NCBI GenBank assembly: GCA_021794355.1
Contig: JAJYRA010000043.1
Coordinates: 1 to 43,466, forward strand
Length of the DNA stretch: 43,466 bases
Source: Thermoplasmata archaeon
Lineage (GTDB): Archaea; Thermoplasmatota; Thermoplasmata; Thermoplasmatales; Thermoplasmataceae
Direction of reading: 5' to 3'
Made by a program: the position numbers and the translations under genes. Below are positions 28,214-36,453 of the stretch, in pieces. Below the pieces are notes generated by a model. That model searched no databases and was not told the DNA's origin. It worked only from the letters and a program-made list of their open reading frames with translations. How positions within the stretch are numbered: position 1 is the first letter of the stretch; the number at the start of each line of letters is the position of its first letter.

Positions 28214-28484
28214 GAGACAATGGGAAGGAAGTCGGTCAAGAGTGTAATTGCAGTAAAGTGGAAATTATCAGTGGCACGATGAAGGCCGGGGACAAAGTTC
28301 CGGCGATGTGGGTAAAGGAAGTCATATCGGAAGGGGAAGAGGGGAATGAAATATACCACAACCTGAATTGTCCATAAGCCATATAGATTTCCATTGTGGG
28401 TGAATTCCCGCACTTCCTAAATGATTATTGCTACCAGGTTGTATTCAGGCAAGTGTTTAAATATGGTTCTTATTATTTTCTTCG
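28214..28484. other. gap with a possible cysteine-rich small frame
   Basis: A plus-strand frame is open from inside the methyltransferase 3' end to TAA 28375-28377. Its last part is protein-like and cysteine-containing (ECNCSKVEIISGTMKAGDKV). The only in-frame ATG is at 28279, giving 32 residues without the Cys pair. It may be a fragment; I do not call it a gene. A TATA-like TTTAAATATG at about 28456 serves the next gene. Confidence 0.35.
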
Positions 28485-28682
28485 ATGAAAAAGAGCATAT
28501 ATGGAATAATAACAGTGGGACTGATTTCCATCGTGATCCTGGCCATAAATGTAATGGCATTCTACCACGGGCAGGCAACGGAATACCTTTACATTCTTGA
28601 CATGGTGTATGTGGTGGGAAACAGTGCCCATCTGGTTGCCTTATCCCTATCCTCAAATGGCCTGGACATAAGTGCGAAATAA
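28485..28682 (+). CDS. small membrane protein, 65 aa
   Basis: The protein starts MKKSIYG and has one clear hydrophobic segment (IITVGLISIVILAINVMAFY, about residues 8-27) and a second weaker hydrophobic stretch (about 36-57). A TTTAAATATG box lies about 29 bases before the ATG, the correct distance for a leaderless transcript, which is the main support for the call. I do not recognise the family. It stands alone between the methyltransferase and the methionine-salvage operon. Confidence 0.55.
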   Translation: MKKSIYGIITVGLISIVILAINVMAFYHGQATEYLYILDMVYVVGNSAHLVALSLSSNGLDISAK

Positions 28683-28843
28683 TGCTGTTCTATCTATATT
28701 TGTTTTAAGGAAAGGAGAGAGTTCACTTGAGAACCCCTAAGTGATGCTTAGGTATGCATTATCAGACTATTTGTTTCTCAGTTTCTTTCTATATTTCTTA
28801 ACAAAATTTTTAAGTTTTATGTAAAAATTAAAGTTCAATAGAG

Positions 28844-29497
28844 ATGAATGAGGATCAGGAATTTCTTAAGGAAGAAAATGAAACCTATTACGGGGTTAAG
28901 GAAAAGATCATCAAAATGGGAAATCAATTCTACTCACGGGGTTGGTTGTATGCAACAAGTGGAAACTTGAGCTCAGTTATTAATATGGATCCTGTCCAAC
29001 TAGTCATCACCGCAAGTGGCGTAAACAAGGGTGATATGTCAGTTTCTGACATCATAGAGGTGGATTCCCAAGGAAATGGCATCAACACGGAGTTGAAACC
29101 TTCAGCTGAAACTTTACTTCACCTCACGGTTGTGAGGGAGACAGGTGCGAAGGCTGTGATACATACCCATTCCATCTGGGCCACAATCCTTTCAAGGAAA
29201 TTTTCAGGTAAGGGATATATGAAAATTTCAGGATATGAGATGCTCAAGGGGCTCGATTCAGTTAAAACCCATGAAGCAGAGGAGATTATACCAATATTCG
29301 AAAATTCCCAGAATATGACTTTCCTTTCGGGAAAAATTGGTAATTACCTGGCAACGAATCCAGCAGTCCACGGTTTTTTGCTCAGTGGGCATGGGCTCTA
29401 TACATGGGGAAAAAGCATGGAATCTGCTGCCAGGAATCTTGAAGCACTGGAGTTTATGCTTGAAATAAAAGGAAGGAGCCTTTCATCTGGTCTATAA
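28844..29497 (+). CDS. mtnB: methylthioribulose-1-phosphate dehydratase
   Basis: A 217-aa class II aldolase/adducin-fold protein. It has the fold motifs ATSGNLSSV and ITASGVNKG, the SAETLLHL segment, metal-binding histidines in HTHSIWATIL and a GHGLYTWGKS C-terminal motif; the last is diagnostic for MtnB rather than sugar-phosphate aldolases. It removes water from methylthioribulose-1-phosphate to give the diketo compound used by MtnC. It begins the mtnB-mtnD-mtnC operon (32-bp gap to mtnD). It contains all conserved residues and normal length. An AT-rich promoter is at about 28795-28825. Confidence 0.9.
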   Translation: MNEDQEFLKEENETYYGVKEKIIKMGNQFYSRGWLYATSGNLSSVINMDPVQLVITASGVNKGDMSVSDIIEVDSQGNGINTELKPSAETLLHLTVVRETGAKAVIHTHSIWATILSRKFSGKGYMKISGYEMLKGLDSVKTHEAEEIIPIFENSQNMTFLSGKIGNYLATNPAVHGFLLSGHGLYTWGKSMESAARNLEALEFMLEIKGRSLSSGL

Positions 29498-29529
29498 ATC
29501 TGGAAAAATATGTGCGAGGTAATAAAAAT

Positions 29530-30096
29530 ATGGTAAGCCTGAAAATAATGAATAAGAATCTGGAAATCAAAAATCCGGAAGAGATAGGAGAATACCTTGG
29601 AAAAATTGGAATTCAATACGAAAGGTGGAACTGGGAAAAATTGAGTTCTGAAGATGCAAGCCAGGAAGAGATACTGGAAGCATATGCCCGGGAGATAGGG
29701 AAATTAAAGGAACAGGGCGGTTATGTAACGGCTGATGTTATTGACATAAACAAGAAAACTGAGAACCTGGGAGCAATGCTGGAGAAGTTCAACAGGGAGC
29801 ACTGGCATGACGAGGATGAAGTCAGGTATACCCTGAAGGGCCATGGATTGTTCCATATTCGCACGGAGGATGGAGATATTCTGGTCATAGAAGTGGAAAG
29901 GGGTGATTTGCTCAGGGTTCTAAGGGGGACAAAACACTGGTTCAATCTGTGCAGTGACATGGAAATTAGGGCCATAAGGCTTTTTCAACAAAAATCAGGA
30001 TGGACCCCATACTATACGGGGAGCAGGGCCGACGAGAAATTTCAACCGCTATGTTTTGGGCCATCATTCATCAAGAATGCTGTTTCCAGAGATTGA
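29530..30096 (+). CDS. mtnD: acireductone dioxygenase
   Basis: A 188-aa cupin-fold dioxygenase that converts acireductone plus O2 to the ketoacid precursor of methionine and formate (iron form) or makes CO (nickel form). The metal ligands are in HWHDEDEVRY (two His and the Glu) and GTKHWFNL (fourth ligand His). I chose ATG 29530 because GAGGT lies 9 bases upstream; an in-frame GTG at 29512 would cover that site. mtnC begins 2 bp after its stop. It needs oxygen, which fits an aerobic or microaerophilic host. Confidence 0.93.
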   Translation: MVSLKIMNKNLEIKNPEEIGEYLGKIGIQYERWNWEKLSSEDASQEEILEAYAREIGKLKEQGGYVTADVIDINKKTENLGAMLEKFNREHWHDEDEVRYTLKGHGLFHIRTEDGDILVIEVERGDLLRVLRGTKHWFNLCSDMEIRAIRLFQQKSGWTPYYTGSRADEKFQPLCFGPSFIKNAVSRD

Positions 30097-30098
30097 AA

Positions 30099-30797
30099 AT
30101 GGCCTGTAACCAGTACCTGAAAAGCATAGTTTTACTGGATGTGGAAGGTACCACAACACCGCTGAACTTCGTTCACGGTATCCTGTTTCCATACGCCGAA
30201 AGAAACATGGAGTCGTTTCTTAATTCCATGCCACGGGGTCAGGAAGTTTCAGGATGTATTTCTGATCTGGAAGCATTCAGGAAGGAAAATAAAATGGATT
30301 CCGGAGAAAATCTCCTAAATTTTATCAGGAAATGCATGAAGCAGGATCTCAAGATAGGTCCTCTAAAGACCCTTCAGGGACTCATATGGGAAAGAGGGTA
30401 CAGATCAGGAGAACTGAAGGGCGAGGTATATGATGATGTTCCAGGAGCAATGAAAAGATGGACATCCTCGGGGAAGAAAATCTATATCTATTCATCGGGA
30501 AGCGTTCTTGCCCAGAAAATGATATACAGGTATTCCAGTGGAGGTGATCTCTCAAGATTCATAACAGGTTACTTCGACACCTCCGCTGGCCCAAAAAAGG
30601 AAAGCTCAAGTTATTCCAGAATTTCCCATATGATCGGGGTAGATTCAGGCAATATGAGTTTTCTAACAGATTCACCGGAAGAATTAAGGGCTGCCAACCA
30701 GGCAGGTTTTCATGCCATAAGGGTGGATAGGGATGGAACCATGGTCGAAGGAAAAGAAAATGAGGATATTGTTCATGATTTCCGGGAACTCTGTTGA
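30099..30797 (+). CDS. mtnC: enolase-phosphatase E1
   Basis: A 232-aa HAD-superfamily protein performing enolisation and dephosphorylation of the diketo compound to acireductone. HAD motif I is LLDVEGTTTP, motif II IYSSGS, motif III includes the Lys in GPKKESSSY and motif IV is FLTDSPEELRAA. The E-G-T-T-T-P version of motif I is typical of E1. I placed the start at ATG 30099, directly after the mtnD stop; the longer frame from 30000 overlaps mtnD and has no homology. Complete in length. Confidence 0.93.
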   Translation: MACNQYLKSIVLLDVEGTTTPLNFVHGILFPYAERNMESFLNSMPRGQEVSGCISDLEAFRKENKMDSGENLLNFIRKCMKQDLKIGPLKTLQGLIWERGYRSGELKGEVYDDVPGAMKRWTSSGKKIYIYSSGSVLAQKMIYRYSSGGDLSRFITGYFDTSAGPKKESSSYSRISHMIGVDSGNMSFLTDSPEELRAANQAGFHAIRVDRDGTMVEGKENEDIVHDFRELC

Positions 30798-30801
30798 AAT
30801 G

Positions 30802-31995
30802 TTAAGGACCTATGGTTAGGGAATCCGTATCCCTTGGGTAATAAGTTATAACCTCAGGACCGTCGGCATGCATCACCACAGTATCCGAGTGCCTGAATCC
30901 CCCAAGTCCCCTCACATATATTCCCGGTTCCACTGAAAAGGTCATATTTTCCTGGATCTTTTCCGTCTCTCCCACATCAAGAAACGGAGCTTCGTGGCCT
31001 TCCAGTCCAATGCAGTGTCCGGAATGGTGCAGCCTGAATTGTAGCACGTTATTTTCCTCTGCGAACTTTATGACCTTCCTGTCTATGTCGCCAAATGATT
31101 TTCCAACCTCCAGTTCGCCTATGGCAATTTCCTGCATCTTCACAGCCAGTTCGTGGTATTTCCTCATCGTATCCGTTGGTTTTCCCACGAACATGTTTCT
31201 TTCAATCTCAATGTGATAACCATCAATTTCACCGCTGGCTCCCGATCCAAGCATATCACCCTTCCTGATTTCCCGATTATTGGAAAGGGAATGGGGGTAA
31301 TAGGAGTGTTCACCAACCTGCCCCCTGAACCCTGCTCCAATTTCTATTGGGTAATTAATGGGTGGAACAGCATTCTTTCCAAAGGCATCCATGGCAATCA
31401 TGTTTGCTTCAGAGGATGCCCTGGCAGATATTTCAAAATCGAATTTTCCAGGTTCCGTATATTTTTGAAGCAAATTGTGGGCAAGATTACCCCATTTGGA
31501 ACTCTCCCGCATCAGTTCAATTTCCTCTCCTGATTTTATCTTTCTCATATTGTACAGATCTTCAGAAATATTCACGATTTCCATGTCTCCAACGATTTCA
31601 CCTGTAGGAATTGGCCTGAATCCCCAACTGGAGCCATAGAATGATGGGTTATCCACGCCCAGCCTGCCCCTGCCCATTATCTGCTGGATCCACTGTCCAA
31701 AGAACTTCAGCGGATGCTTCTCCCCCGGATAGTCTGGATATCCATAGGAATCCTCCACATTGGGGCACTGTGAAAGAATGTGTTCCTTTTCCATTAAGGG
31801 TCCAAAAAAATGAATTTTGCAGTCTTTATCTATGAGAAATGCTGCAGGCCTCTCCGTGGGTATATAAAAATAATCCGCCAGATATTTAAATGATGTGGTG
31901 CCTGTAATATACACTCCAGATAACGTTTTTTCATTCATCAGGTTGCCGATCTTTTCCATTCTTCTCTTAAGTTCTTTTTGCGATACTCTGAACAT
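30802..31995 (-). CDS. M24-fold peptidase-like protein (Xaa-Pro type), altered metal site
   Basis: A 397-aa pita-bread-fold protein with an N-terminal creatinase/prolidase domain and a C-terminal M24 domain. The block RLHHSGHCIGLEGHE supplies the expected His and the segment TFSVEPGIYVRGLG the expected Glu. Other ligands differ: the first Asp of the canonical D-x-G...GYxSD motif is Gly (LGSGASGEIDGY), the second is Glu in GYHIEIER, and the last Glu is Asp in FRHSDTVV. It could bind metal differently, or act without metal like creatinase or ectoine hydrolase. It converges on mtnC with a 4-bp gap. A leaderless ATG is likely. Confidence 0.82.
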   Translation of the reverse strand: MFRVSQKELKRRMEKIGNLMNEKTLSGVYITGTTSFKYLADYFYIPTERPAAFLIDKDCKIHFFGPLMEKEHILSQCPNVEDSYGYPDYPGEKHPLKFFGQWIQQIMGRGRLGVDNPSFYGSSWGFRPIPTGEIVGDMEIVNISEDLYNMRKIKSGEEIELMRESSKWGNLAHNLLQKYTEPGKFDFEISARASSEANMIAMDAFGKNAVPPINYPIEIGAGFRGQVGEHSYYPHSLSNNREIRKGDMLGSGASGEIDGYHIEIERNMFVGKPTDTMRKYHELAVKMQEIAIGELEVGKSFGDIDRKVIKFAEENNVLQFRLHHSGHCIGLEGHEAPFLDVGETEKIQENMTFSVEPGIYVRGLGGFRHSDTVVMHADGPEVITYYPRDTDSLTIGP

Positions 31996-32078
31996 AACAT
32001 GCTTATTATTTTGATTTGATTAAAACATGATTGCCCATAATTTCCCTTTATATGCCCGTTCAGGGATTTCGGAACCTC

Positions 32079-32213
32079 ATGGTAATGAAAAAGGACGAAA
32101 ATAATAACAATGTTCCTAAGAAAATTGATCACACATTCCGCTGGAAAAGAGCTTTTTCAGTAATAATTGGAGTGAAGATTATTCTTCTGCTACCATTTCC
32201 ACATGGGCAGTGA
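32079..32213 (+). CDS. possible small membrane protein, 44 aa
   Basis: A TTTATATG box lies about 28 bases before this ATG, as expected for a leaderless transcript. The product has a polar start (MVMKKDENNNNVPKKIDH) and a hydrophobic stretch (AFSVIIGVKIILLLPF). Its 3' end overlaps the convergent yceI gene. It may instead be the truncated start of a transporter. Confidence 0.3.
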   Translation: MVMKKDENNNNVPKKIDHTFRWKRAFSVIIGVKIILLLPFPHGQ

Positions 32214-32721
32214 ATTTAATCTTGCTTCCAACCATAACTTTTCCTGCTTCCAAAACCATGTTCCACTTGAGGCCAAAGTCCTCCCTGGCTATTTCTCCCT
32301 CAATGGACATTCCGGCTCTCGTTTTTCCATAGGGGTCTTTTATTACACCCTCCAGGTCACCCTCAAGTTTTATCTCCTTCGTCACGTTCTTAATGGTGAG
32401 ATCACCGGTGATTATGTGCTTTGTATCATTTACCTTCTTTATGGACTTACTCACAAATTTTATCTCCTTGAATTTTTCCACATCGAAAAAATCAGGTGAC
32501 TTCAGGTGATTATCCCTATCCTTTTCCCTTGTTGAAATGGATGAGGGATCTATGGTAACCTCAACCTTTGCAGCCTCAGGATCCGTATGGGTGCCCAGTG
32601 CAACTATCTCAAAATTCCCGAAATTTCCCTTAACAGTGGAAATCATCATGTGCCTTGCAGAAAATTCTATTTCAGAGTGGGCTTTATCAGAAACCCACTT
32701 TATCTGTTTTTGTTCTTCCAT
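32179..32721 (-). CDS. YceI-family lipid-binding-like protein
   Basis: A 180-aa YceI-domain protein: the N-terminal W-x-x-D-x-x-H-S-x-I-x-F signature (WVSDKAHSEIEF), the HLKSPDFFDVEKFKEIKF block and the ending GLKWNMVLEAGKVMVGSKIK are diagnostic. The fold is an extended lipocalin-like barrel that binds isoprenoid chains. No signal peptide is present, so it is cytoplasmic. It is divergent from an hxlR gene across a duplicated 90-bp regulatory segment, which suggests HxlR control. The ATG at 32721 is close to the promoter and probably leaderless. Confidence 0.9.
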   Translation of the reverse strand: MEEQKQIKWVSDKAHSEIEFSARHMMISTVKGNFGNFEIVALGTHTDPEAAKVEVTIDPSSISTREKDRDNHLKSPDFFDVEKFKEIKFVSKSIKKVNDTKHIITGDLTIKNVTKEIKLEGDLEGVIKDPYGKTRAGMSIEGEIAREDFGLKWNMVLEAGKVMVGSKIKFTAHVEMVAEE

Positions 32722-32881
32722 AATCAGGTATCAATAATACATTAAAATACTTATGGTAACTTGCACTATATTAGATATCATGAAAACAACCTATCTGTTT
32801 CTATTCTTCCATAGATTGGTATCAATAATACATCAAAATACTTATAGTAACTTGCAATATATCAGATACCATGAAAACAAC
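32701..32881. repeat. 90-bp imperfect tandem duplication between yceI and hxlR
   Basis: 32701-32790 and 32791-32881 are similar along their full length: both hold ATCTGTTT...TTCTTCCATA, GGTATCAATAATACAT, AAAATACTTAT, GTAACTTGCA and end ATGAAAACAAC. Copy 1 includes the first codons of yceI, and copy 2 ends in the real start of hxlR. Each copy carries GGTATC about 41 bases from GATATC/GATACC, an inverted pair that could be an operator. Confidence 0.85.
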
Positions 32882-33215
32882 AACTCAAATTGTGGGAGAA
32901 ATTTGTCCAGTTGTGCAAACCATAAAGGTAATTGGCGGTAAATGGGAACTCATCATCATTCGTTACCTGGCGGACAGCCCCATGAGGTTCAACGAGCTTC
33001 TCAGGAACGCGGATGGAATAAGTTCCAGAACCCTGTCTAGGATATTGAAAACGTTAATGGAGAGGGGATTGGTGAAGAGGGAACTCGTATCCATTCAACC
33101 TGTTAAGGTCATTTACTCACTCACGGAGTCAGGCAATGAAATAAAGCCCGTGATTGAGGCTCTCAGGAAATGGGGAGAAAAGAACATTAAAAACCTGAAC
33201 CCAAATGCATATTGA
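32871..33215 (+). CDS. HxlR-family transcriptional regulator
   Basis: A 114-aa winged-helix protein of the HxlR family. The sequence CPVVQTIKVIGGKWELIII near the start is the hallmark, with Cys12 in the position used by redox- or electrophile-sensing members such as HypR. The recognition part is MRFNELLRNADGISSRTLSR and the wing is in the VKVIYSLTESG region. It is divergent from yceI and the duplicated segment spans both starts, so it most likely controls yceI and itself. The duplicate ATGAAAACAAC at 32779 is an upstream copy of its start that reads into ACCTATCTG rather than the gene. Confidence 0.92.
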   Translation: MKTTTQIVGEICPVVQTIKVIGGKWELIIIRYLADSPMRFNELLRNADGISSRTLSRILKTLMERGLVKRELVSIQPVKVIYSLTESGNEIKPVIEALRKWGEKNIKNLNPNAY

Positions 33216-33329
33216 AGAAATCCCAACAGGATCACCGGAATAATATGGGGGGTATATTCTCACACAGTCCATTCTTACACTATTTATACAATGAGTAAAT
33301 GCCAGTTATGGTGATTACTTGGAACAACG

Positions 33330-34082
33330 ATGGAGGTTTCTGGCCTCGATTTTAGATATGACAATGGTTACAAAGTTTTTGAAAATATTAACATCAAAGT
33401 CGAGAGAGGCAAATTCGCATCCATAGTTGGACCTTCTGGAGTCGGTAAATCAACCCTTTTAAGATTATTTGGCTCATTCCTGAAACCGGAACACGGGGAA
33501 GTTTTATTGCATGGAAAACCCGTGCTGAGACCCACACCACTGATTTCCATGGTGCATCAGTCCATCGTCACATTTCCCTGGATGACCGCAGAAGAAAATG
33601 TTATGTTATCGCTGAAGACCAAGGGGTATCCAAGGGCTAAATGTGAAGAGATAGCCCAGAAATCCCTGGACATGGTAGGCCTGCAGGGCTTTGAAAATTT
33701 ATATCCCAAGGAAATGAGTGGGGGAATGAGGCAGAGAGTATCGGTGGCCAGATCACTGGCTGCTGAACCAAAGGTATTGCTTATGGATGAGCCCTTTGCT
33801 CATCTGGATGAACTGACTGCTGAAGGTTTGAGGCAGGATATTTATAACATCCTTTTTAACCCAGAAAGTTCCCTCGAATGTGTCATAATGGTATCACACA
33901 ACCTGACTGAGGTTGTGGAGTTATCGGATCAGATTTTCGTTCTGAACAACAATCCAGCCACGGTGGTAGGACATCTTGAAATAGATATGAAGAGGCCCAG
34001 AAGCAGCAGGGACCCGGTATTTGATAATTATCTTGACCAACTCTACGCAATGTTAACAAAGAAAAAAGGTGGTACACGCTGA
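33330..34082 (+). CDS. ABC transporter ATP-binding protein (NitT/TauT type)
   Basis: A 250-aa ABC ATPase. Walker A GPSGVGKST, a Q-loop VHQSIVTFPWMTAEENV, the signature MSGGMRQRVSVARSLA, Walker B VLLMDEPFAHLD and the switch His in MVSHNLTEVVEL are all present. Sequence pattern matches nitrate/sulfonate/taurine importers. Its stop overlaps the region encoding the permease start. No substrate-binding protein gene is adjacent. Many archaeal homologues carry a C-terminal AAA-associated domain; here it is missing and is encoded at 35705-36172 instead. Substrate is unknown. Confidence 0.93.
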   Translation: MEVSGLDFRYDNGYKVFENINIKVERGKFASIVGPSGVGKSTLLRLFGSFLKPEHGEVLLHGKPVLRPTPLISMVHQSIVTFPWMTAEENVMLSLKTKGYPRAKCEEIAQKSLDMVGLQGFENLYPKEMSGGMRQRVSVARSLAAEPKVLLMDEPFAHLDELTAEGLRQDIYNILFNPESSLECVIMVSHNLTEVVELSDQIFVLNNNPATVVGHLEIDMKRPRSSRDPVFDNYLDQLYAMLTKKKGGTR

Positions 34083-34132
34083 ATCCCTACCTTCTCATCA
34101 TACTGGCAGTTCTTGCCACAGGGGGTAGGGTT

Positions 34133-35701
34133 GTGGGATTGATCCTTTTATCCATAGTAATAGGTTGGGCTTTTGCCTATTCTGCCATCAAGAGCCGAAT
34201 ATTTGAGAACATATATATATCCATAATAGAGGTTTTTGAAAGTGTTCCAATCATATCATTTTTTCCCATAGTCCTCATAATTTTTGTGGATAGGGTTGGA
34301 GGTCCACTTGGAGTTGAATTGGCTGCAGACTTCCTTGTATTCACGGCGGTTGCATGGAACATATGGATGGGACAATATCAGGCCTTTAAGACCATTCCCA
34401 GTGAGATGGTAGAGGTTACGGAAAATTATAATTTCAGCCTGTGGCATAAAATGAGGGATGTGTACATCCCCTTTTCAATCCCAAGGATTGTGGCAAATTT
34501 ATTCCCCAGCATATCGGATGGTTTCTTCTATATAACTGTAAGTGAGGTATTTACCGTTGGTGTAACATCATATAGCACCTTTGGGGTTGGACTGCCCATC
34601 GATAAGTTTGCTAAAAATGGAAACCTGAACTTTCTTGTAATTACATTTATAGCTCTGGGAATATTTGTGGTATTCCTCATAGCCATAGTGAGGGAAATGG
34701 GAAATCATGCCGTGGCCAAATACACCATAGATACAGAGGCTCCCATCATTAAAAGGGGGAAACCAAGGATAAGGCAAACATCCAGATTCTCAGCCATAGT
34801 TTCACAGAACACGCTGGGAAAACTGGCAAGTTACAACAGGGTAAGAAAAGGCCCAGAGGATCTGGAAGAACTATTTTCCAGGGAAAAGAAGAACAGCAAG
34901 ATAGGTATTATAGCAGGAGTACTGGCACTGGCAATTTTTGTATATATAATATATTCTGTCGTGATGTTCGTTATGTCCGTGAGCCATTCGGAATGGTCAT
35001 ATCTTTTTTCCCAGACTCCGGCCCTTCTCTATGGACTGTTAATTGATTACATACGTGTCATAATTATCACCCTTGCATCCATAGCATTTGCCTTTACCCT
35101 GGGTTATTTGCTGGCCACACGGAGAAGGGCGGAAGCTGTGGGTGTCCCCCTGATACAGACCATAAGTGCATACCCTGTTCCGGCCTATTTCCCATTTATT
35201 TTCCTGGGAATTTACCCGTTTATAATTGCAATTCTAGGCCCCCTGGCCGAGGAGGGTGTCGTGCTGTTCTTAGGGTTTTTGGCAACGTTCTATTATGTCT
35301 TTTACAGTTTTTGGATGGGCATAAAGGCAATGCCATCAGAGTACAATGAAATAATGAACAACCTTGATATGGGATTTTTTAAGAAGATGAGATACGTGAT
35401 CATTCCATCCACCTTTCCCTATCTCATATCAGGAATATCCTCCACCATAAACAGTGCCTGGGGTGGATTGGTAATTGGAGAATACTGGCCCGATATAGCC
35501 GGAGGTGAAACTCTTCAAGTCCATGCGGGGTTGATGAAAACAATCGATGTATCCACACGTAATGGAAACATTGCACTTGCAGGCTGGGGGTCTTTCCTTT
35601 TTGCCATAATAGTGGCAGTCTATTCAATACTGTTCACAAGGAAAATGATGGATCTTGCCAGAAAGAAATACGTTGCTGAAGAGGGGATTTACAGCGTTTG
35701 A
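34133..35701 (+). CDS. ABC transporter permease, fused double domain
   Basis: A protein of 522 or 540 aa with two BPD_transp_1 permease domains in tandem, each with an EAA-type loop: IPSEMVEVTENYNFSLWHKM and MPSEYNEIMNNLDMGFFKKM. So the pore needs only one chain. I use the GTG at 34133. The frame is open 18 codons further upstream to a CTG at 34079 preceded by AGGTGG with a 6-base spacer, giving a CTGA overlap with the ATPase stop; this would add a hydrophobic first segment (LNPYLLIILAVLATGG). That rare start is credible and is noted as a finding. It follows the ATPase in one transcription unit. Confidence 0.88.
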   Translation: MGLILLSIVIGWAFAYSAIKSRIFENIYISIIEVFESVPIISFFPIVLIIFVDRVGGPLGVELAADFLVFTAVAWNIWMGQYQAFKTIPSEMVEVTENYNFSLWHKMRDVYIPFSIPRIVANLFPSISDGFFYITVSEVFTVGVTSYSTFGVGLPIDKFAKNGNLNFLVITFIALGIFVVFLIAIVREMGNHAVAKYTIDTEAPIIKRGKPRIRQTSRFSAIVSQNTLGKLASYNRVRKGPEDLEELFSREKKNSKIGIIAGVLALAIFVYIIYSVVMFVMSVSHSEWSYLFSQTPALLYGLLIDYIRVIIITLASIAFAFTLGYLLATRRRAEAVGVPLIQTISAYPVPAYFPFIFLGIYPFIIAILGPLAEEGVVLFLGFLATFYYVFYSFWMGIKAMPSEYNEIMNNLDMGFFKKMRYVIIPSTFPYLISGISSTINSAWGGLVIGEYWPDIAGGETLQVHAGLMKTIDVSTRNGNIALAGWGSFLFAIIVAVYSILFTRKMMDLARKKYVAEEGIYSV

Positions 35702-35704
35702 TGA

Positions 35705-36172
35705 TCAGACAACAGCTTCAAAATCATCATCATCTTTCTTTATAAGACCGGAATAGACTCCCCACTCTATGAGGGTTATTTCAAGATTGTGCAATCCCGA
35801 AGGATTGTTGTATTTTTGAATGCCCTTATTTTCAAGCTCTTCCATAATATCTCCTATTTCGAACTTTTTCATCTTGATGGCGGTTACAAAGGGTTCCATC
35901 GTGATTATGGATGTCTTCAGTAGTCCCTTTCTGGCCTTCGGTCCAGCCACAAGGAAATTCTTTCCCTTATCTGTTATCCAAATATCTCCCTGATCCGTTC
36001 CTATGAACCCCAGGTTAGCAGCGGTGTAAACTATGGGCATGAGGTCGTCAATATCAACCTCCATTTCCTTTTCAAGCTCAAAAAGATCTGTCTTGTCGTC
36101 AAAAAGATGATTCAGCACATGCAATAATCCTACCAAATCTGCAATCCTGGCATCGGGGTCTACTGTTTCCAA
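35705..36172 (-). CDS. AAA-associated C-terminal domain protein
   Basis: A 155-aa protein that matches the AAA_assoc_C (PF09821-type) domain usually fused to NitT/TauT-type ABC ATPases. It starts DPDARIADLVGLLHVLNHLF and holds two winged-helix-like parts (WITDKGKNFL in the first, GLHNLEITLIEWGVYSG in the second). Such a domain is a likely regulatory module of the transporter. It is separate and convergent with the permease, 3 bp from its stop. The TTG at 36172 is a weak start and no better one is seen. It probably binds the ATPase in trans. Confidence 0.75.
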   Translation of the reverse strand: METVDPDARIADLVGLLHVLNHLFDDKTDLFELEKEMEVDIDDLMPIVYTAANLGFIGTDQGDIWITDKGKNFLVAGPKARKGLLKTSIITMEPFVTAIKMKKFEIGDIMEELENKGIQKYNNPSGLHNLEITLIEWGVYSGLIKKDDDDFEAVV

Positions 36173-36453
36173 TTCCTATCCTGTCTTTAGTATTTGCTTG
36201 TTATTAAATCTTGAGTAAGAATATATTATCAATTCTTCCATAACTACCTAAACTTATCATTATGAGCGTGAATACCCATTCATTCAGAATGCAGGGAGGA
36301 CCCTTACAGATCTTGTAAATATGCGGGAGAGATATTTTTTTCCCCTATTTTTTGGTGGAGTTTTCCCGGCGAAAGGCCTGAAAAAACGGTATGGAAGCAA
36401 AAATTTCCCCAATCTAAGTTAAACTTATTAAGGGTGCTTCCTTAAACTTCCAA
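36173..36453. other. intergenic region before the APC gene
   Basis: No gene is seen in these 281 bp. An AT-rich segment at 36405-36432 (TTAAACTTATTAAGG) is a possible promoter for the transporter gene, about 25-35 bases before its ATG. Confidence 0.4.
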
